A stretch of 52,524 nucleotides of DNA from Pseudomonadota bacterium (GTDB lineage: Bacteria > Pseudomonadota > Gammaproteobacteria > Nitrosococcales > Methylophagaceae), in NCBI GenBank assembly GCA_030576275.1, contig JALIBN010000030.1, forward strand, positions 1 to 52,524. The letters run 5' to 3'. How positions within the stretch are numbered: the stretch's first letter is position 1; every line of letters starts with the position of its first letter. Position numbers and translations under genes: made by a program. This document shows positions 1 through 11,895 of this stretch, piece after piece. The notes beneath the pieces are model-generated. The model made no database searches. It had not been told where the DNA came from and saw nothing but the letters and a program-made list of their open reading frames with translations.

Positions 1-1
1 G

Positions 2-604
2 TTTGATGATGCTGATATAACTGAATTGGAAGAGTTTAGAAAAGCAAACAAAGACATGGCTGCCAAACAAGGCGTGAACCTCACACCGCTGGTCTTTATC
101 ATGAAAGCAGTCGTCGCCAGTTTAAAAATGTACCCAGAATTGAACTCATCACTTAGTGAAGATAAAGAAAGCTTAATTATTAAAAAATATTACAACATTG
201 GTGTGGCGGTAGATACACCTAATGGTTTGATGGTTCCCGTGATCAAAGATGTTGATAAAAAAGGCTTTTTAGAAATAGCAGGTGAGTTAGGTGAAATTAG
301 CGCTCGAGCAAGAGATGGTGCTTTGACGGCTAAGGATCTACAAGGTGGCACATTCTCAATTTCTAGCTTAGGTGGCATTGGTGGTAGTTTCTTCACCCCA
401 ATCGTTAATGCTCCAGAAGTTGCAATATTAGGTGTTGGCCGTCATAAAATGCAACCCGTTTGGAATGGCAAAGAATTCGAGCCTAGGCTCATTTTGCCGT
501 TATCGGTATCTTACGACCATCGCGTAGTTGATGGGGCAATGGGGGCAAGATTTACAACAGCACTCAATAACATGTTGTCTGATATCAGAAAGGTCTTGTT
601 ATGA
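2..604 (+). CDS. aceF: Dihydrolipoamide acetyltransferase (pyruvate dehydrogenase E2), 5'-truncated
   Basis: C-terminal catalytic domain of the E2 acyltransferase, which moves the acetyl group from lipoyl-lysine to CoA in the pyruvate dehydrogenase complex. The frame is open to the left edge of the window; the residues before the TTG at 26 (FDDADITE) match the usual E2 sequence, so that TTG is not a start and the lipoyl and E1/E3-binding domains lie outside. The active-site motif DHRVVDG (HxxxDG type) is present near the C-terminus, and the [14 protein letters not shown] stretch is typical of E2. Its TGA overlaps the ATG of lpdA by 4 bases, so translation is probably coupled. A 2-oxoglutarate or branched-chain E2 is less likely, because the downstream E3 with its own lipoyl domain is the pyruvate dehydrogenase arrangement. 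Confidence 0.93.
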   Translation, partial: FDDADITELEEFRKANKDMAAKQGVNLTPLVFIMKAVVASLKMYPELNSSLSEDKESLIIKKYYNIGVAVDTPNGLMVPVIKDVDKKGFLEIAGELGEISARARDGALTAKDLQGGTFSISSLGGIGGSFFTPIVNAPEVAILGVGRHKMQPVWNGKEFEPRLILPLSVSYDHRVVDGAMGARFTTALNNMLSDIRKVLL

Positions 605-2382
605 GCGTAGTTGAAATTAAAGTACCTGATATTGGTGATTTTGATGCGGTGGAGATCATCGAGGTTTTAGTGAGTGTCGGTGAGGAAATCGTCGCAAACC
701 AAGATGTTATTACTTTAGAGTCTGACAAAGCTGCTATGGAAATTCCTAGTAGTGTCGCTGGCAAAGTTGTCAGTGTAAATGTTGCGGTTGGCGAAAAAGT
801 TAAAGAAGGCAGTGTAATCTTAACCTTAGACACAGAAGCTGCGGCATCTATAGGTGATAAAGAACAAGCTACACCCGTTTCAGATAAAACACCTGAAAGT
901 AAGCCAAAGCCAGCAGAAGTGATTGCTAAATCTGCAGTTACCATTGCCAAAGGTGATGCGGATATTCATGCGGAAATTCTTGTTTTAGGTTCTGGGCCAG
1001 GTGGCTATACCGCCGCATTCCGAGCCGCTGACTTAGGCAAGCAAGTAGTGATGATTGAACGCCATGCCAAAATTGGCGGTGTTTGCTTAAACGTAGGCTG
1101 TATTCCATCAAAAGCACTACTACATACTGCACACATCATCAATGAAGCCGCAGATATTGCTGATCATGGTGTCAAGTTTGCGCAACCAGAAATTGATATC
1201 CGTAAAATAGAAAGTTGGAAAACTAGCATCGTTGATAAACTAACAGGTGGTTTAAAAGCACTCGCTAAACAACGCAAAGTAACTATCATTCAAGGTGAGG
1301 CCCGTTTTGCGGGTACGCACACTATGCAAGTCACTACAGCAGATGGCGAAAAAACGATTTCATTTGATAACTGCATTATCGCTGCTGGTTCACGCGTTAG
1401 CAAAGTACCTGTTTTTCCAAACGATGATCCTCGGATGATGGATTCTACTGACGCATTAGATCTAGCTGATGTACCAGAAAACCTTTTGGTTATTGGTGGC
1501 GGTATTATTGGTCTAGAAATGGCGACAGTTTATGATGCCTTAGGATCAAAGATTACTGTAGTTGAAATGCAAGATGGTTTAATTTCTGGTGCTGATAAAG
1601 ACATCGTAAAACCACTACTGAAAAAGATACAAAATAAGTACCAAGCTATTTATCTAAATACCAAAGTGGCTAAAATTGAACCTCAGAAAAAAGGGCTCAA
1701 AGTCACATTTGAAGGAAAAGATGCGCCTGAAACAGCGGTGTTTGACAAGATTTTAGTCGCGGTCGGGCGAACTCCAAATGGTAAGCTTATAAATGCTGAA
1801 CTTGCAGGCGTAAATGTTGATGATTATGGTTTTATCAATGTTGATGCTCAAATGAGAACCAACATGCCTCATATTTTCGCCATCGGTGACATTGTCGGTC
1901 AACCAATGTTGGCACATAAAGCGACGCATGAAGCCAAAGTAGCCGCTGAAGTGATTGCAGGTATGAAGTCAGCTTTTGATCCGATGACTATTCCATCTGT
2001 TGCTTATACTGATCCTGAAATTGCATGGATGGGCTTAACTGAAATTGAAGCAAAAGCGCAAAATATTAATTATGTTAAAGGTGCCTTCCCTTGGGCAGCT
2101 AGTGGACGTAGCCTGAGTGTAGGGCGTGATGAAGGTTTGACAAAAGCCTTATTCGATAAAGAAACAGGTCGAATTATTGGTGCAGGTATTGTAGGACCTA
2201 ATGCCGGCGAATTGATTGGTGAAGCCGTGTTAGCGCTTGAAATGGGTGCTGATGCCGAAGATATTGGCATGACAATTCATCCACATCCAACATTATCAGA
2301 AACCTTATGTTTTGCCGCAGAAATGGCAGAAGGTAGCATTACAGATTTATTGCCACCACGCAAAACCTTACATTCTAAATAG
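601..2382 (+). CDS. lpdA: Dihydrolipoyl dehydrogenase (E3) with N-terminal lipoyl domain
   Basis: Flavoprotein that reoxidises dihydrolipoamide in the pyruvate dehydrogenase complex and reduces NAD+. Residues 1-80 form a lipoyl domain with the lipoylation lysine in [10 protein letters not shown] (Lys43). A roughly 40-residue Ala/Pro/Lys linker follows. The E3 core then starts with the FAD-binding GSGPGG (130-135) and the redox disulfide in [13 protein letters not shown] (Cys162/Cys167), has a second dinucleotide fold with GGGIIGLE, and ends with the HPHPTLSE active-site base motif. At 593 aa it is longer than plain E3 (about 475 aa) because of the lipoyl domain, as in several beta- and gammaproteobacterial pyruvate dehydrogenase clusters. 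It is translationally coupled to aceF. Confidence 0.96.
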   Translation: MSVVEIKVPDIGDFDAVEIIEVLVSVGEEIVANQDVITLESDKAAMEIPSSVAGKVVSVNVAVGEKVKEGSVILTLDTEAAASIGDKEQATPVSDKTPESKPKPAEVIAKSAVTIAKGDADIHAEILVLGSGPGGYTAAFRAADLGKQVVMIERHAKIGGVCLNVGCIPSKALLHTAHIINEAADIADHGVKFAQPEIDIRKIESWKTSIVDKLTGGLKALAKQRKVTIIQGEARFAGTHTMQVTTADGEKTISFDNCIIAAGSRVSKVPVFPNDDPRMMDSTDALDLADVPENLLVIGGGIIGLEMATVYDALGSKITVVEMQDGLISGADKDIVKPLLKKIQNKYQAIYLNTKVAKIEPQKKGLKVTFEGKDAPETAVFDKILVAVGRTPNGKLINAELAGVNVDDYGFINVDAQMRTNMPHIFAIGDIVGQPMLAHKATHEAKVAAEVIAGMKSAFDPMTIPSVAYTDPEIAWMGLTEIEAKAQNINYVKGAFPWAASGRSLSVGRDEGLTKALFDKETGRIIGAGIVGPNAGELIGEAVLALEMGADAEDIGMTIHPHPTLSETLCFAAEMAEGSITDLLPPRKTLHSK

Positions 2383-2396
2383 GACCGTCACGCTAG

Positions 2397-3188
2397 ATGG
2401 AGCAAGAGTTAACGCCATTACGGCCCCCGCTTAAATGGGCGGGGGGCAAGCGTTGGCTTATCCCAACGCTAGAGAAACTATGGGCTAAACATTCAGGCTG
2501 TAGATTAGTCGAACCTTTTTGTGGCGGTTTATCGGTGGCATTAGGTTTGCAGCCACAAATAGCATTACTAAACGATGTTAATTCAGCCTTAGTTAATTTC
2601 TATCAGCAAATTCAAAAAGGGTTAACGTTAGATATTTCACTTGAGAATGATGAAAAGGCATATTATCTTCGCCGGACTCAATTTAACGAATTAAATCAAT
2701 TGACAGGCGTTGATGAGACATTGGCCCAGCTTTTCTATTACCTCAATAGGACAGGCTACAATGGCTTATGTCGTTTTAATAAATCAGGTGGCTATAATGT
2801 GCCGTTTGGCCGTTATAAAAAAATAAATTATCAGACTGATTTTATGAAGTATCAGTCCGCGTTATCAGCTTGGGAGTTCACCAATAAAGATTTTTCTGAA
2901 TTAGCGATTGCTGACAACGATTTTATATATGCCGATCCACCCTATGATGTACCTTTTCATCAATATGCCCAAAAGGGTTTTAATTGGGATGATCAAGTTC
3001 GACTAGCCGAATGGCTAATAGAACATAAAGGCCCGGTTGTATTATCTAATCAAGCGACAGAACGAGTTGTTGATTTGTATAAGAAGCTAGGTTTTAAATT
3101 AAAATATTTAGATGCACCGCGTCGAATTAGTTGTAAAGCAAATGGCAGGCATGCTGTTAAAGAAGTTATAGCAACGTACGGCTTTTGA
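2397..3188 (+). CDS. dam: Dam-family (D12 class) DNA adenine-N6 methyltransferase
   Basis: S-adenosylmethionine-dependent DNA adenine methylase. It has the D12-class layout: the SAM motif LKWAGGKRWL near residue 13, the target-recognition stretch YLNRTGYNGLCRFN followed by NVPFGRYKK as in enterobacterial Dam, and the catalytic motif YADPPYDVPF. Length (263 aa) is normal for Dam. It starts 14 bases after lpdA, with no restriction endonuclease gene next to it, so it looks like a solitary regulatory or repair-guiding methylase rather than half of a restriction system. GATC specificity is inferred from family resemblance, not shown. Confidence 0.85.
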   Translation: MEQELTPLRPPLKWAGGKRWLIPTLEKLWAKHSGCRLVEPFCGGLSVALGLQPQIALLNDVNSALVNFYQQIQKGLTLDISLENDEKAYYLRRTQFNELNQLTGVDETLAQLFYYLNRTGYNGLCRFNKSGGYNVPFGRYKKINYQTDFMKYQSALSAWEFTNKDFSELAIADNDFIYADPPYDVPFHQYAQKGFNWDDQVRLAEWLIEHKGPVVLSNQATERVVDLYKKLGFKLKYLDAPRRISCKANGRHAVKEVIATYGF

Positions 3189-3194
3189 TATAAT
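3186..3194 (+). promoter_or_regulatory. Probable extended -10 promoter of argG
   Basis: TGATATAAT is a perfect extended -10 element (TGn followed by TATAAT). It lies 45 bases before the argG start and its TGA is also the stop codon of the methylase gene. No convincing -35 hexamer is seen, which fits an extended -10 promoter. Confidence 0.5.
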
Positions 3195-3238
3195 ACGCAC
3201 CATTAACAAACACAGAATTTTTTACAGGAACAATATAT

Positions 3239-4453
3239 ATGTCTAAGATCAATAAAGTCGTACTTGCTTATTCTGGCGGTCTTGATACCTCCATTATTTT
3301 GAAATGGTTACAAGATGTTTATGATTGTGAAGTCGTCACCTTTACGGCCGATATTGGTCAAGGTGAGGAGGTTGAACCTGCACGTGTCAAAGCAAAAGCA
3401 ATGGGAATTAAAGATATTTATATCGAAGATCTTCGTGAAGAATTTGCCCGTGATTATGTGTTTCCTATGTTCCGTGCCAACACTATCTATGAAGGTGAGT
3501 ATTTATTAGGGACCTCAATTGCGCGTCCACTTATTGCTAAACGCTTGGTAGAAATTGCAGCAGAAGTCGGTGCAGAAGCTATTTCGCATGGTGCTACCGG
3601 TAAGGGTAATGATCAGGTCCGTTTTGAATTAGGTGCTTATGCATTAAGTCCAGACATTAAAGTCATCGCACCTTGGCGTGAATGGGATTTGAATTCTCGT
3701 CAGAGCCTATTGGACTATGCTGAAAAGCATGGCATTCCAGTCGAAATGAAACGTGGTAAAAAATCACCCTATTCTATGGATGCTAACTTACTTCATATTT
3801 CTTATGAAGGTGATGTGCTTGAAGATCCTTGGACTGAGCCGGAAGATACCATGTGGCGGTGGACTGTATCTCCTGAAAATGCACCAGATAAAGCAACCTA
3901 TATTGAATTAACCTATGCAAAAGGTGATATTGTGGCCATTGATGGCGACGCAATGACACCCGCTGACGTTATGCAATATTTAAATAAAGTGGGTGGTGCC
4001 AATGGTATCGGTCGTTTAGATATGGTCGAAAATCGTTATGTTGGCATGAAAGCACGTGGTTGTTATGAAACGCCAGCCGGTACGATTATGATACCTGCTC
4101 ATCGTGCCATTGAGTCGATTACTGTTGATCGTGAAGTAGCTCACCTTAAGGATGAATTGATGCCACGTTATGCCAGTTTGATTTATAACGGCTATTGGTG
4201 GTCACCAGAGCGAGAAATGTTGCAAGTGATGATAGATAAATCACAGAATAATGTGAATGGAAAGGTTAGAATAAAACTTTATAAAGGTAATGTGATAGTC
4301 GTTGGTCGTGCATCAGAAACAGACAGCCTATTTGATGAATCCATTGCAACTTTTGAAGATGATGCTGGCGCATATAATCAAAAAGATGCAGAAGGTTTTA
4401 TTAAGTTAAATGCTTTAAGACTCAAAATAGCGGGCAAAAAGAAATTAAAATAA
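3239..4453 (+). CDS. argG: Argininosuccinate synthase
   Basis: Joins citrulline and aspartate with ATP to give argininosuccinate, the penultimate step of arginine synthesis, in the cytoplasm. The PP-loop ATP-binding motif AYSGGLDTS is at residues 10-18, and the conserved [13 protein letters not shown] and [16 protein letters not shown] blocks are present. Length (404 aa) is standard for the short bacterial form. No other arg gene is adjacent. Its own promoter appears to overlap the end of the upstream methylase gene. Confidence 0.97.
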   Translation: MSKINKVVLAYSGGLDTSIILKWLQDVYDCEVVTFTADIGQGEEVEPARVKAKAMGIKDIYIEDLREEFARDYVFPMFRANTIYEGEYLLGTSIARPLIAKRLVEIAAEVGAEAISHGATGKGNDQVRFELGAYALSPDIKVIAPWREWDLNSRQSLLDYAEKHGIPVEMKRGKKSPYSMDANLLHISYEGDVLEDPWTEPEDTMWRWTVSPENAPDKATYIELTYAKGDIVAIDGDAMTPADVMQYLNKVGGANGIGRLDMVENRYVGMKARGCYETPAGTIMIPAHRAIESITVDREVAHLKDELMPRYASLIYNGYWWSPEREMLQVMIDKSQNNVNGKVRIKLYKGNVIVVGRASETDSLFDESIATFEDDAGAYNQKDAEGFIKLNALRLKIAGKKKLK

Positions 4454-4476
4454 GACATTTAGGAATATTAAGATAA

Positions 4477-5514
4477 ATGGACTATAACGAATATCAGGAT
4501 AAAGCGGCTGAATATATGCGTTTGGCAGTGCCATTGATGAAAAAAAATGGTGTGGCTGTGACGCCTGAAAATTATGCTGTCTGGTATGAATACGTTTCCG
4601 GTGGTAATGCAGCGCTCATTGATGCAGTTGATGAGCTTATTGATGGCAATCTGCTCCTCACAGATAAACAGAGCCGTGCTTTGTATGAACGTTTTTTTGA
4701 CCGAGACAAAGATCAAGCAGCCTTATTGGAAATGCGTCAGGACTTGCAACGCGTTTTGAGTGAGTTATTAAGTTTCATTTCGACAGGTAGTACGGCCTCA
4801 AAGCAAATAACTGAAAATTTATTATTAATAATCAATAATTTACATTCGGAAATGTCGGTTGATGAAGTACATCATGTTATTGAGAATGTACTCAATGAAA
4901 CACGATTATCTATGACCAATAGTAGTTTACTCACGGAACGTTTAAATACGACAGCCGCAGAAATTCAGGACTTGAAAAAAGATCTTGCAGTTGCAAAGCA
5001 TGAAGCGCATACAGATACACTGACAAATTTAGCTAATCGTAAAGCCTTTGATCAATTGCTTGAAAAAGCCACACGAGATGCTGATGCAAGTGGTTTAGAA
5101 TTATGTATGATATTTTGTGATCTTGATTTATTCAAAAATATAAATGATAAACATGGTCATTTAGTCGGTGACCAAGTACTAAAAATAGTAGGTAATACAT
5201 TAAAAGGTTCAGTGAAAGGGCGTGATCTAGTCGCCCGATATGGTGGTGAAGAGTTTGCTATTGTATTGTTAAATACTAGCCTCGAAAATGTTAAAAAACT
5301 AGCTGATAATATACGTATTGATATTGCATCTAAACGGATTCAACGTAAAGATACCCGAGAATCATTAGGTGCCATCACTATGTCATTCGGTGTTGCCCGT
5401 TACTTTCCCTCTGAAGGCCGTGAAAGCTTTTTGCAACGGGCTGATCGGGCTTTATACATGTCTAAGCGTAAAGGGCGTAATGCTGTCTCAGAAGCACCGC
5501 CCCCAGTGATTTAA
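4477..5514 (+). CDS. GGDEF-domain diguanylate cyclase
   Basis: Probably makes cyclic di-GMP from two GTP. Residues 1-170 form a helical region with a TPENYAVWYEY motif seen in other GGDEF proteins and no predicted membrane segment, so a soluble enzyme. The GGDEF domain follows an HTDTLTNLANRKAF start, with the metal-binding DLDLFK (from 215) and the active signature RYGGEEF (GGEEF at 256-260). The inhibitory I-site position reads KGRD rather than RxxD, so product feedback may be weak. It starts 23 bases after argG, with a weak AGGA upstream, and may be read through from it. Confidence 0.9.
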   Translation: MDYNEYQDKAAEYMRLAVPLMKKNGVAVTPENYAVWYEYVSGGNAALIDAVDELIDGNLLLTDKQSRALYERFFDRDKDQAALLEMRQDLQRVLSELLSFISTGSTASKQITENLLLIINNLHSEMSVDEVHHVIENVLNETRLSMTNSSLLTERLNTTAAEIQDLKKDLAVAKHEAHTDTLTNLANRKAFDQLLEKATRDADASGLELCMIFCDLDLFKNINDKHGHLVGDQVLKIVGNTLKGSVKGRDLVARYGGEEFAIVLLNTSLENVKKLADNIRIDIASKRIQRKDTRESLGAITMSFGVARYFPSEGRESFLQRADRALYMSKRKGRNAVSEAPPPVI

Positions 5515-5519
5515 AGTCC

Positions 5520-6122
5520 CTAAAAACTGTCTGTAAAAAAGACCTCGTTTAATGGCAGCTGACCTGAACGAGGTTTGGCATCTAGTTTCTTTTTACCGAT
5601 GGTAATCAGCATTGTGACGATATGATCGTGAGGTAAGTTGATTATTTTAGCAACCTTATCGAAGTCAAAACCATCCATCGGGCAACTGTCATAACCCATT
5701 CCTTTTGCCATCAGCATAATATTCATTGCTGCAATACTTGTTGAGCGAAAACATTCATCACGTTGCGCTTGATGATGATTAGTATAGTAATTTTCAATCG
5801 CTGGCAACAGAATGCCTCGAACGTTAGCAGGAGCGTCTTTAAAATAACGTTCTGGTTGCTTTTCCCATGCATTCAAATCTGCACATATGACTAGTAATAA
5901 GGCCGCTTCACTGACTTGCACTTGTCCCCAACTAGCCTCTTGAATTTGCTGACGTTTGTCTTTATCTTTAACATGAATAAACCGCCAATGTTGAATATTA
6001 AATGCTGTAGGTGATAAGATTGCATGTTGCATCAATTCTTGAATTTCTGCCTCAGTCATTTCATGTGTAGTATCAAAATGTTTTACGGAACGACGTTCTA
6101 CTATCGCTTGTTTAATATCCAT
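5520..6122 (-). CDS. Nitroreductase-family flavoprotein
   Basis: FMN-dependent NAD(P)H oxidoreductase of the nitroreductase superfamily; the natural substrate is unknown. The N-terminal block ERRSVKHFDTTHEMTEAEI, the LSPTAFNIQHWRF block (FMN contacts) and the C-terminal ITIGKKKLDAKPR are typical. The 200-aa length is normal. It converges on the diguanylate cyclase gene with only 5 bases between stops and no hairpin visible there. It is the last gene of a minus-strand run; the next gene upstream ends 19 bases before it. Confidence 0.88.
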   Translation of the reverse strand: MDIKQAIVERRSVKHFDTTHEMTEAEIQELMQHAILSPTAFNIQHWRFIHVKDKDKRQQIQEASWGQVQVSEAALLLVICADLNAWEKQPERYFKDAPANVRGILLPAIENYYTNHHQAQRDECFRSTSIAAMNIMLMAKGMGYDSCPMDGFDFDKVAKIINLPHDHIVTMLITIGKKKLDAKPRSGQLPLNEVFFTDSF

Positions 6123-6140
6123 AGGGTCTCTTAGTTAGAT

Positions 6141-6944
6141 TTATTGTGAAATGATTTCATCTACTCTGATGTAGATAAATTGTTGTTCTGAGTGACTAGT
6201 TTGATAATGAGCAGCACCAGCTTGAGTGATATTCTTATCATTACTAACTTGTCCGATTTCAAGCCAGGTACCTACTGATCCATAGATATTAGTAAACATC
6301 TGACTTTGAGTTATAACACCATCACGCTTAGACAAAGTGGTAAATTCGGGATAAATTTCAACACTAACTTGGTGGTTAGGAAGAATATTAGCTATTGCTT
6401 GAAATCCATTATTGATTTCAATATAGGTGGTATTAGTTTGAACCGCTCGAACACCATTGCTACTTAATAGTAAGTATTGTTCCTTTTGTGGCATTGCCTG
6501 GCCAGTTTTAATCATTACAGGTCGACCGGCTATGCCTCTTGCTTGATAGTGTTGATCTTTATTTCTACTGTTACTTGTTGACCAGTGGCGTATTGAGATA
6601 TCTGCCTTTAACGCACGTTGATCAATTATAACATTTGTATCAATTTGTGAACGTTGGATGTCAGATATGGCTTTGTCTGATTTTAATACACTTATCATTA
6701 GACTTTGAGCTGGCGTATCTAGTTGATTGATGAGCTGTTTAATTTCAGCATTAACCTTGGGGCTAGCCTGCAAAATAATGAAATCATTTGACGCTCGAGC
6801 AGTCGCTTCGTCGGGAAGAAAAGGCTGTATTTCAGCTAATACTTCTGCGTCGAGCCGGTGATTTAATTGTATGGTTTCAATTTCATTGTCAGCCAAAGCA
6901 AACAAGCTAAAAAGGCTAAATAGCGCTAGTGCTAAAATTCTCAT
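6141..6944 (-). CDS. Exported protein with secretin-N-like (NolW-type) domain
   Basis: Small periplasmic or outer-membrane protein of uncertain role. Residues 1-18 are a signal peptide (cleavage near ALA|DNE). Residues 22-80 (IETIQLNHRLDAEVLAE..., FIILQASPKVNAEIKQLINQLDTP) have the pattern of the short N domains of type II/III secretins: a beta strand, a helix, a 'does it matter numerically' strand, then a helix. The rest (about 185 aa) is beta-rich, with no secretin pore or membrane helix. No type II secretion or pilus genes lie nearby. Its start overlaps the stop of the PLD-like gene by 4 bases, so the two are translationally coupled. The domain call is from pattern resemblance only. Confidence 0.6.
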   Translation of the reverse strand: MRILALALFSLFSLFALADNEIETIQLNHRLDAEVLAEIQPFLPDEATARASNDFIILQASPKVNAEIKQLINQLDTPAQSLMISVLKSDKAISDIQRSQIDTNVIIDQRALKADISIRHWSTSNSRNKDQHYQARGIAGRPVMIKTGQAMPQKEQYLLLSSNGVRAVQTNTTYIEINNGFQAIANILPNHQVSVEIYPEFTTLSKRDGVITQSQMFTNIYGSVGTWLEIGQVSNDKNITQAGAAHYQTSHSEQQFIYIRVDEIISQ

Positions 6945-7447
6945 AAATGTAAACGCCTGATCGATAAATCAGCGGTGCTATGGTCCCAAATATTATCAAA
7001 TTGAGATTGTAGCCTTTGCACCTCTAGCCGATCATAAAAACAGGCTCTACCTTCATAATAGCTAGCTCTGGGGCATTTTAAATAAGCAAAATCATCAACT
7101 AATACTAAAATATTCTGGATGTCCGAGTGCTGACTATCTGGTTTACGTATATGAATAGAGCTAGTTAAGTGCTGGGCTAGGGGAATCACTCTGTGTCCTC
7201 GCTGCACATTAATTTTAGTTGCTTGCACGATGATTTTAATTTTGGCCCTTGGACTACTCAATGCCAATGTCTTTAGACATTCTACAAAATCAGCTGTATC
7301 AAATAAGGTTGTATCAATATTCGGGCCGATAATACAAATCTGTCGTTTTGCACGCTGAGCCAGAGTTAATACTAAAGGAATAGCTTCATCCCGACCTTCA
7401 AAGCGGATAAGCGCGGTGTCATCTTGAAGATCGAGAGAATCAGTCAT
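6941..7447 (-). CDS. Phospholipase D-like fold protein, probably non-catalytic
   Basis: A 168-aa cytoplasmic protein of unknown function. The order of elements (RQICIIGPNID..., strand IKIIVQATK, NILVLVDDFAYLKCP, then a C-terminal FDNIWDHS) resembles one PLD-like domain, but I find no HxK(x4)D catalytic motif, so it is likely a binding or regulatory version. It lies 2 bases after purB and overlaps the secretin-like gene, making a tight three-gene unit purB - PLD-like - secretin-like. The fold assignment is tentative. Confidence 0.55.
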   Translation of the reverse strand: MTDSLDLQDDTALIRFEGRDEAIPLVLTLAQRAKRQICIIGPNIDTTLFDTADFVECLKTLALSSPRAKIKIIVQATKINVQRGHRVIPLAQHLTSSIHIRKPDSQHSDIQNILVLVDDFAYLKCPRASYYEGRACFYDRLEVQRLQSQFDNIWDHSTADLSIRRLHL

Positions 7448-7449
7448 CT

Positions 7450-8838
<1,389 letters not shown>

Positions 8839-8935
8839 TTACGTAAAAAATAAATGAAATTATATCAGATCTGCTGTTTCGTTCGGAGAGCATGTTAAAA
8901 TGAATTTTTACTGTTTCAATTCTGGAGTGAACCAC

Positions 8936-11464
8936 GTGCTGATCGAATATCAAAAACACGTTGAAGAGCGTGCCCAAGAAGGTCTTCCCCCTTTAGCATT
9001 AAATGCTGAGCAAGTATCGGCATTAGTAGAGTTACTCAAACTACCTAAGCTTGAAGACAGTGAACAATGTTTAGAATTATTAATTCATCGCGTGCCACCT
9101 GGTGTAGATCAGGCCGCCTATGTGAAGGCAGGATTTTTAGCCGATGTGGCTAAGGGCGATGTGGCCTGCGCATTTATCGATCCGATTAGAGCGACTGAGT
9201 TATTAGGCACCATGATGGGTGGCTACAATATCCAGCCTTTAATCGATTTGTTAGATAAAGCCGATACCGCGGCCACTGCCGAAAAAGCGTTATCTCATAC
9301 TTTATTGGTATACGATGCTTATCATGATGTTATTGAAAAATCAGCCACCAATGATTATGCAAAACGTGTTGTGCAAGCTTGGGCAGATGCCAAATGGTTT
9401 ACATCACGTCCAGCATTAGCTGAGCGGATTATCTTAACCGTATTCAAAGTAGCGGGTGAAACCAATACAGATGATTTATCACCGGCAACTGATGCTTGGA
9501 GTCGCCCTGACATTCCATTACATGCGAAGGTAATGTTGATAAATACTATGGATGCGCCGATAGACGACATTATTGCCTTGAAAGAGAAAGGTCATCCTTT
9601 AGCTTATGTAGGCGATGTTGTCGGTACCGGATCTTCTCGTAAGTCTGCAATCAATTCGGTGTTATGGCATATGGGACATGATATTCCATTTGTCCCCAAT
9701 AAACGCCAAGGTGGCATCATCCTGGGCAATAATATTGCGCCTATCTTCTTTAATACCGCTGAAGATTCTGGTGCTTTACCTATTGAATGTGATGTACAAC
9801 ATTTGAATACGGGCGATGTCATCACTATTTTGCCGTATGAAGGTAAAATATTAAACGAAGCGGGCGATGTTGTTTCAACATTTACGCTACGACCAACAAC
9901 GATAGCTGATGAAGTGCGTGCCGGTGGCCGTATTCCTTTGATTATTGGCCGTGGTTTAACTGATCGAGCGCGTGAAACATTAGGTTTGTCAGCATCACAA
10001 ATATTTGTCCGTCCTATCGCTCCGACTGATACCGGAAAAGGCTTCACTTTAGCCCAAAAAATGGTGGGTAAAGCATGCGGTGTATTAGGTGTTCGCCCCG
10101 GTACTTATTGTGAGCCACGAGTTACCACGGTTGGTTCTCAAGATACTACGGGTGCAATGACTCGAGATGAATTAAAAGAATTAGCTTGCCTAGGTTTCTC
10201 AGCCGATTTAGTCATGCAGTCTTTCTGTCATACCGCTGCGTATCCAAAACCAGTAGATATTAAGTTACAACATGAATTGCCAGACTTTATCAGTACTCGT
10301 GCTGGGGTGTCATTGCGTCCAGGTGATGGGATCATCCACTCATGGTTAAATCGTATGGTTTTACCAGATACCGTTGGTACTGGTGGTGATTCGCACACCC
10401 GTTTCCCGATTGGTATCAGCTTCCCTGCGGGTTCAGGTTTGGTGGCTTTTGGCGCCGCATTAGGTGTTATGCCTGTTGATATGCCTGAGTCAGTATTAGT
10501 AAGATTCAAAGGTGAAATGCAGCCGGGTGTCACATTACGAGATTTGGTGAATGCTATTCCTTATGCCGCAATTCAAAAAGGCTTGTTAACGATTGAGAAA
10601 AAAGGCAAGAAAAACATCTTTAACGGTCGTGTATTAGAAATTGAAGGATTACCTAACTTAAAAGTTGAGCAAGCTTTCGAATTGTCTGATGCTTCGGCGG
10701 AACGTTCCGCTAATGGTTGCACAGTTCATTTGAATAAAGAGCCGATTATTGAGTACTTAAATTCAAACATTTCATTATTAAAATGGATGATTGCCGAAGG
10801 TTACCAAGATGCACGCACCATTCAACGTCGGATTGATGCGATGCAAGCGTGGTTAGCTGATCCTCAGCTAATGGAACGTGATGCTGATGCTGAATACGCC
10901 GAAGTGATTGAAATAGATCTGAATGAGATTAAAGAGCCATTATTAGCGTGCCCGAATGATCCTGATGATATAAAACCGCTATCAGAAATCTCTGGTGTTG
11001 AAATTGATGAAGTGTTTATTGGATCATGTATGACTAATATTGGTCATTACCGTGCAGCTGGTAAAGTATTGGAAAAACTAGGCAGTTTACCGACTAAACT
11101 GTGGATTGCGCCACCAACACGAATGGATCAACATCAACTGACTGAAGAAGGTTATTACAGTATCTTCGGTCGTGTTGGCGCACGTACTGAAATGCCAGGT
11201 TGCTCATTATGTATGGGTAATCAAGCACGAGTCGCTGACAATTCAACTGTGGTATCAACATCGACTCGAAACTTTCCTAATCGCTTGGGTAATGGTGCAA
11301 ATGTGTATCTATCCTCTGCTGAGCTAGCCGCTGTAGTGGCAAGTTTAGGTCGTTTGCCAACGGTTGCTGAATATTTGGAAAAAGTAGCTGATATCGAACC
11401 GTTGTCTGATGAGATTTATCGTTATCTTAATTTTAATGAGATGGATGAGTATCGTCGCGCATAG
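8936..11464 (+). CDS. acnB: Aconitate hydratase B
   Basis: TCA-cycle iron-sulfur enzyme that interconverts citrate and isocitrate; AcnB also acts on 2-methylcitrate pathways in some bacteria. The frame is open from an ATG at 8900, but AcnB homologues begin MLxEYxKHV, which here matches the GTG at 8936. That GTG is preceded by GGAG with good spacing (8924-8927), so it is the preferred start (842 aa; the ATG would add 12 unmatched residues). The [4Fe-4S] cysteines lie in GSCMTN and in CSLCMGNQ, and the [11 protein letters not shown] block is present. A strong intrinsic terminator follows. Confidence 0.95.
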   Translation: MLIEYQKHVEERAQEGLPPLALNAEQVSALVELLKLPKLEDSEQCLELLIHRVPPGVDQAAYVKAGFLADVAKGDVACAFIDPIRATELLGTMMGGYNIQPLIDLLDKADTAATAEKALSHTLLVYDAYHDVIEKSATNDYAKRVVQAWADAKWFTSRPALAERIILTVFKVAGETNTDDLSPATDAWSRPDIPLHAKVMLINTMDAPIDDIIALKEKGHPLAYVGDVVGTGSSRKSAINSVLWHMGHDIPFVPNKRQGGIILGNNIAPIFFNTAEDSGALPIECDVQHLNTGDVITILPYEGKILNEAGDVVSTFTLRPTTIADEVRAGGRIPLIIGRGLTDRARETLGLSASQIFVRPIAPTDTGKGFTLAQKMVGKACGVLGVRPGTYCEPRVTTVGSQDTTGAMTRDELKELACLGFSADLVMQSFCHTAAYPKPVDIKLQHELPDFISTRAGVSLRPGDGIIHSWLNRMVLPDTVGTGGDSHTRFPIGISFPAGSGLVAFGAALGVMPVDMPESVLVRFKGEMQPGVTLRDLVNAIPYAAIQKGLLTIEKKGKKNIFNGRVLEIEGLPNLKVEQAFELSDASAERSANGCTVHLNKEPIIEYLNSNISLLKWMIAEGYQDARTIQRRIDAMQAWLADPQLMERDADAEYAEVIEIDLNEIKEPLLACPNDPDDIKPLSEISGVEIDEVFIGSCMTNIGHYRAAGKVLEKLGSLPTKLWIAPPTRMDQHQLTEEGYYSIFGRVGARTEMPGCSLCMGNQARVADNSTVVSTSTRNFPNRLGNGANVYLSSAELAAVVASLGRLPTVAEYLEKVADIEPLSDEIYRYLNFNEMDEYRRA

Positions 11465-11525
11465 TTAAATGTAAGATCTGGGCTAATTAATATGGCTTCT
11501 AAGTAAGCAATGTTATTAATATTAA

Positions 11526-11556
11526 GGCTGTTCTTTTATTGAGAACAGCCTTTTTA
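11526..11556 (+). terminator. Intrinsic terminator of acnB
   Basis: A perfect 9-bp stem GGCTGTTCT/AGAACAGCC with a 7-base loop, followed by TTTTTAT. It lies about 60 bases after the acnB stop. Confidence 0.9.
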
Positions 11557-11572
11557 TTGCGATAGACAATAA

Positions 11573-11791
11573 GCTCAGGTTTATGAGTTCGGTAATTCAA
11601 TGTTTGCGTTAGGTTTGATTGCATTACCTGACATGATTACAGGACATATATTGTCATGTGCGTCACAAATAGCAGCGGCAAATTATAAAATTGTAGTGAT
11701 ATGTGTGATTTTTGGTTCGACTGGATTGTCGACGACATGCTTTCTAGCGTTAACAAAATCAATATTTTACAAAATTATCAATAATGGTTAG
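11573..11791 (+). pseudogene. 3' remnant of a FetB/UPF0014-type ABC transporter permease
   Basis: The open stretch after an in-frame TAA encodes about 72 residues that match the C-terminus of FetB-type iron-exporter permeases: LPDMITGHIL corresponds to the family's LPGMMTGQIL, followed by a YKIVV...GLSTTCFLALTKSIFYK helix and tail. The rest of the roughly 260-aa permease and its ATPase partner are absent. The region directly upstream is the acnB terminator, so there is no room for the missing part. I read this as a deletion remnant. An ATG at 11600 could start a 63-aa peptide, but no ribosome binding site precedes it. Confidence 0.65.
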
Positions 11792-11895
11792 ATTCTAGTA
11801 TATGACATAGCTTAGTTTGATTACCGATAGGCCATCCATAAAAGGAGATGCTTAGTTTATAATTACTCGGAATAATTGCTGAGGAAGGAGCCTTC

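Noticed and set aside
26-604. TTG at 26 as the start of a complete small E2 protein
   Set aside because: The residues before it in frame (FDDADITE) match E2 and no stop intervenes to the window edge, so the gene is cut by the window.
8900-8935. ATG at 8900 as the acnB start
   Set aside because: The 12 extra residues have no counterpart in AcnB, while the GTG at 8936 starts at the family N-terminus behind a good ribosome binding site.
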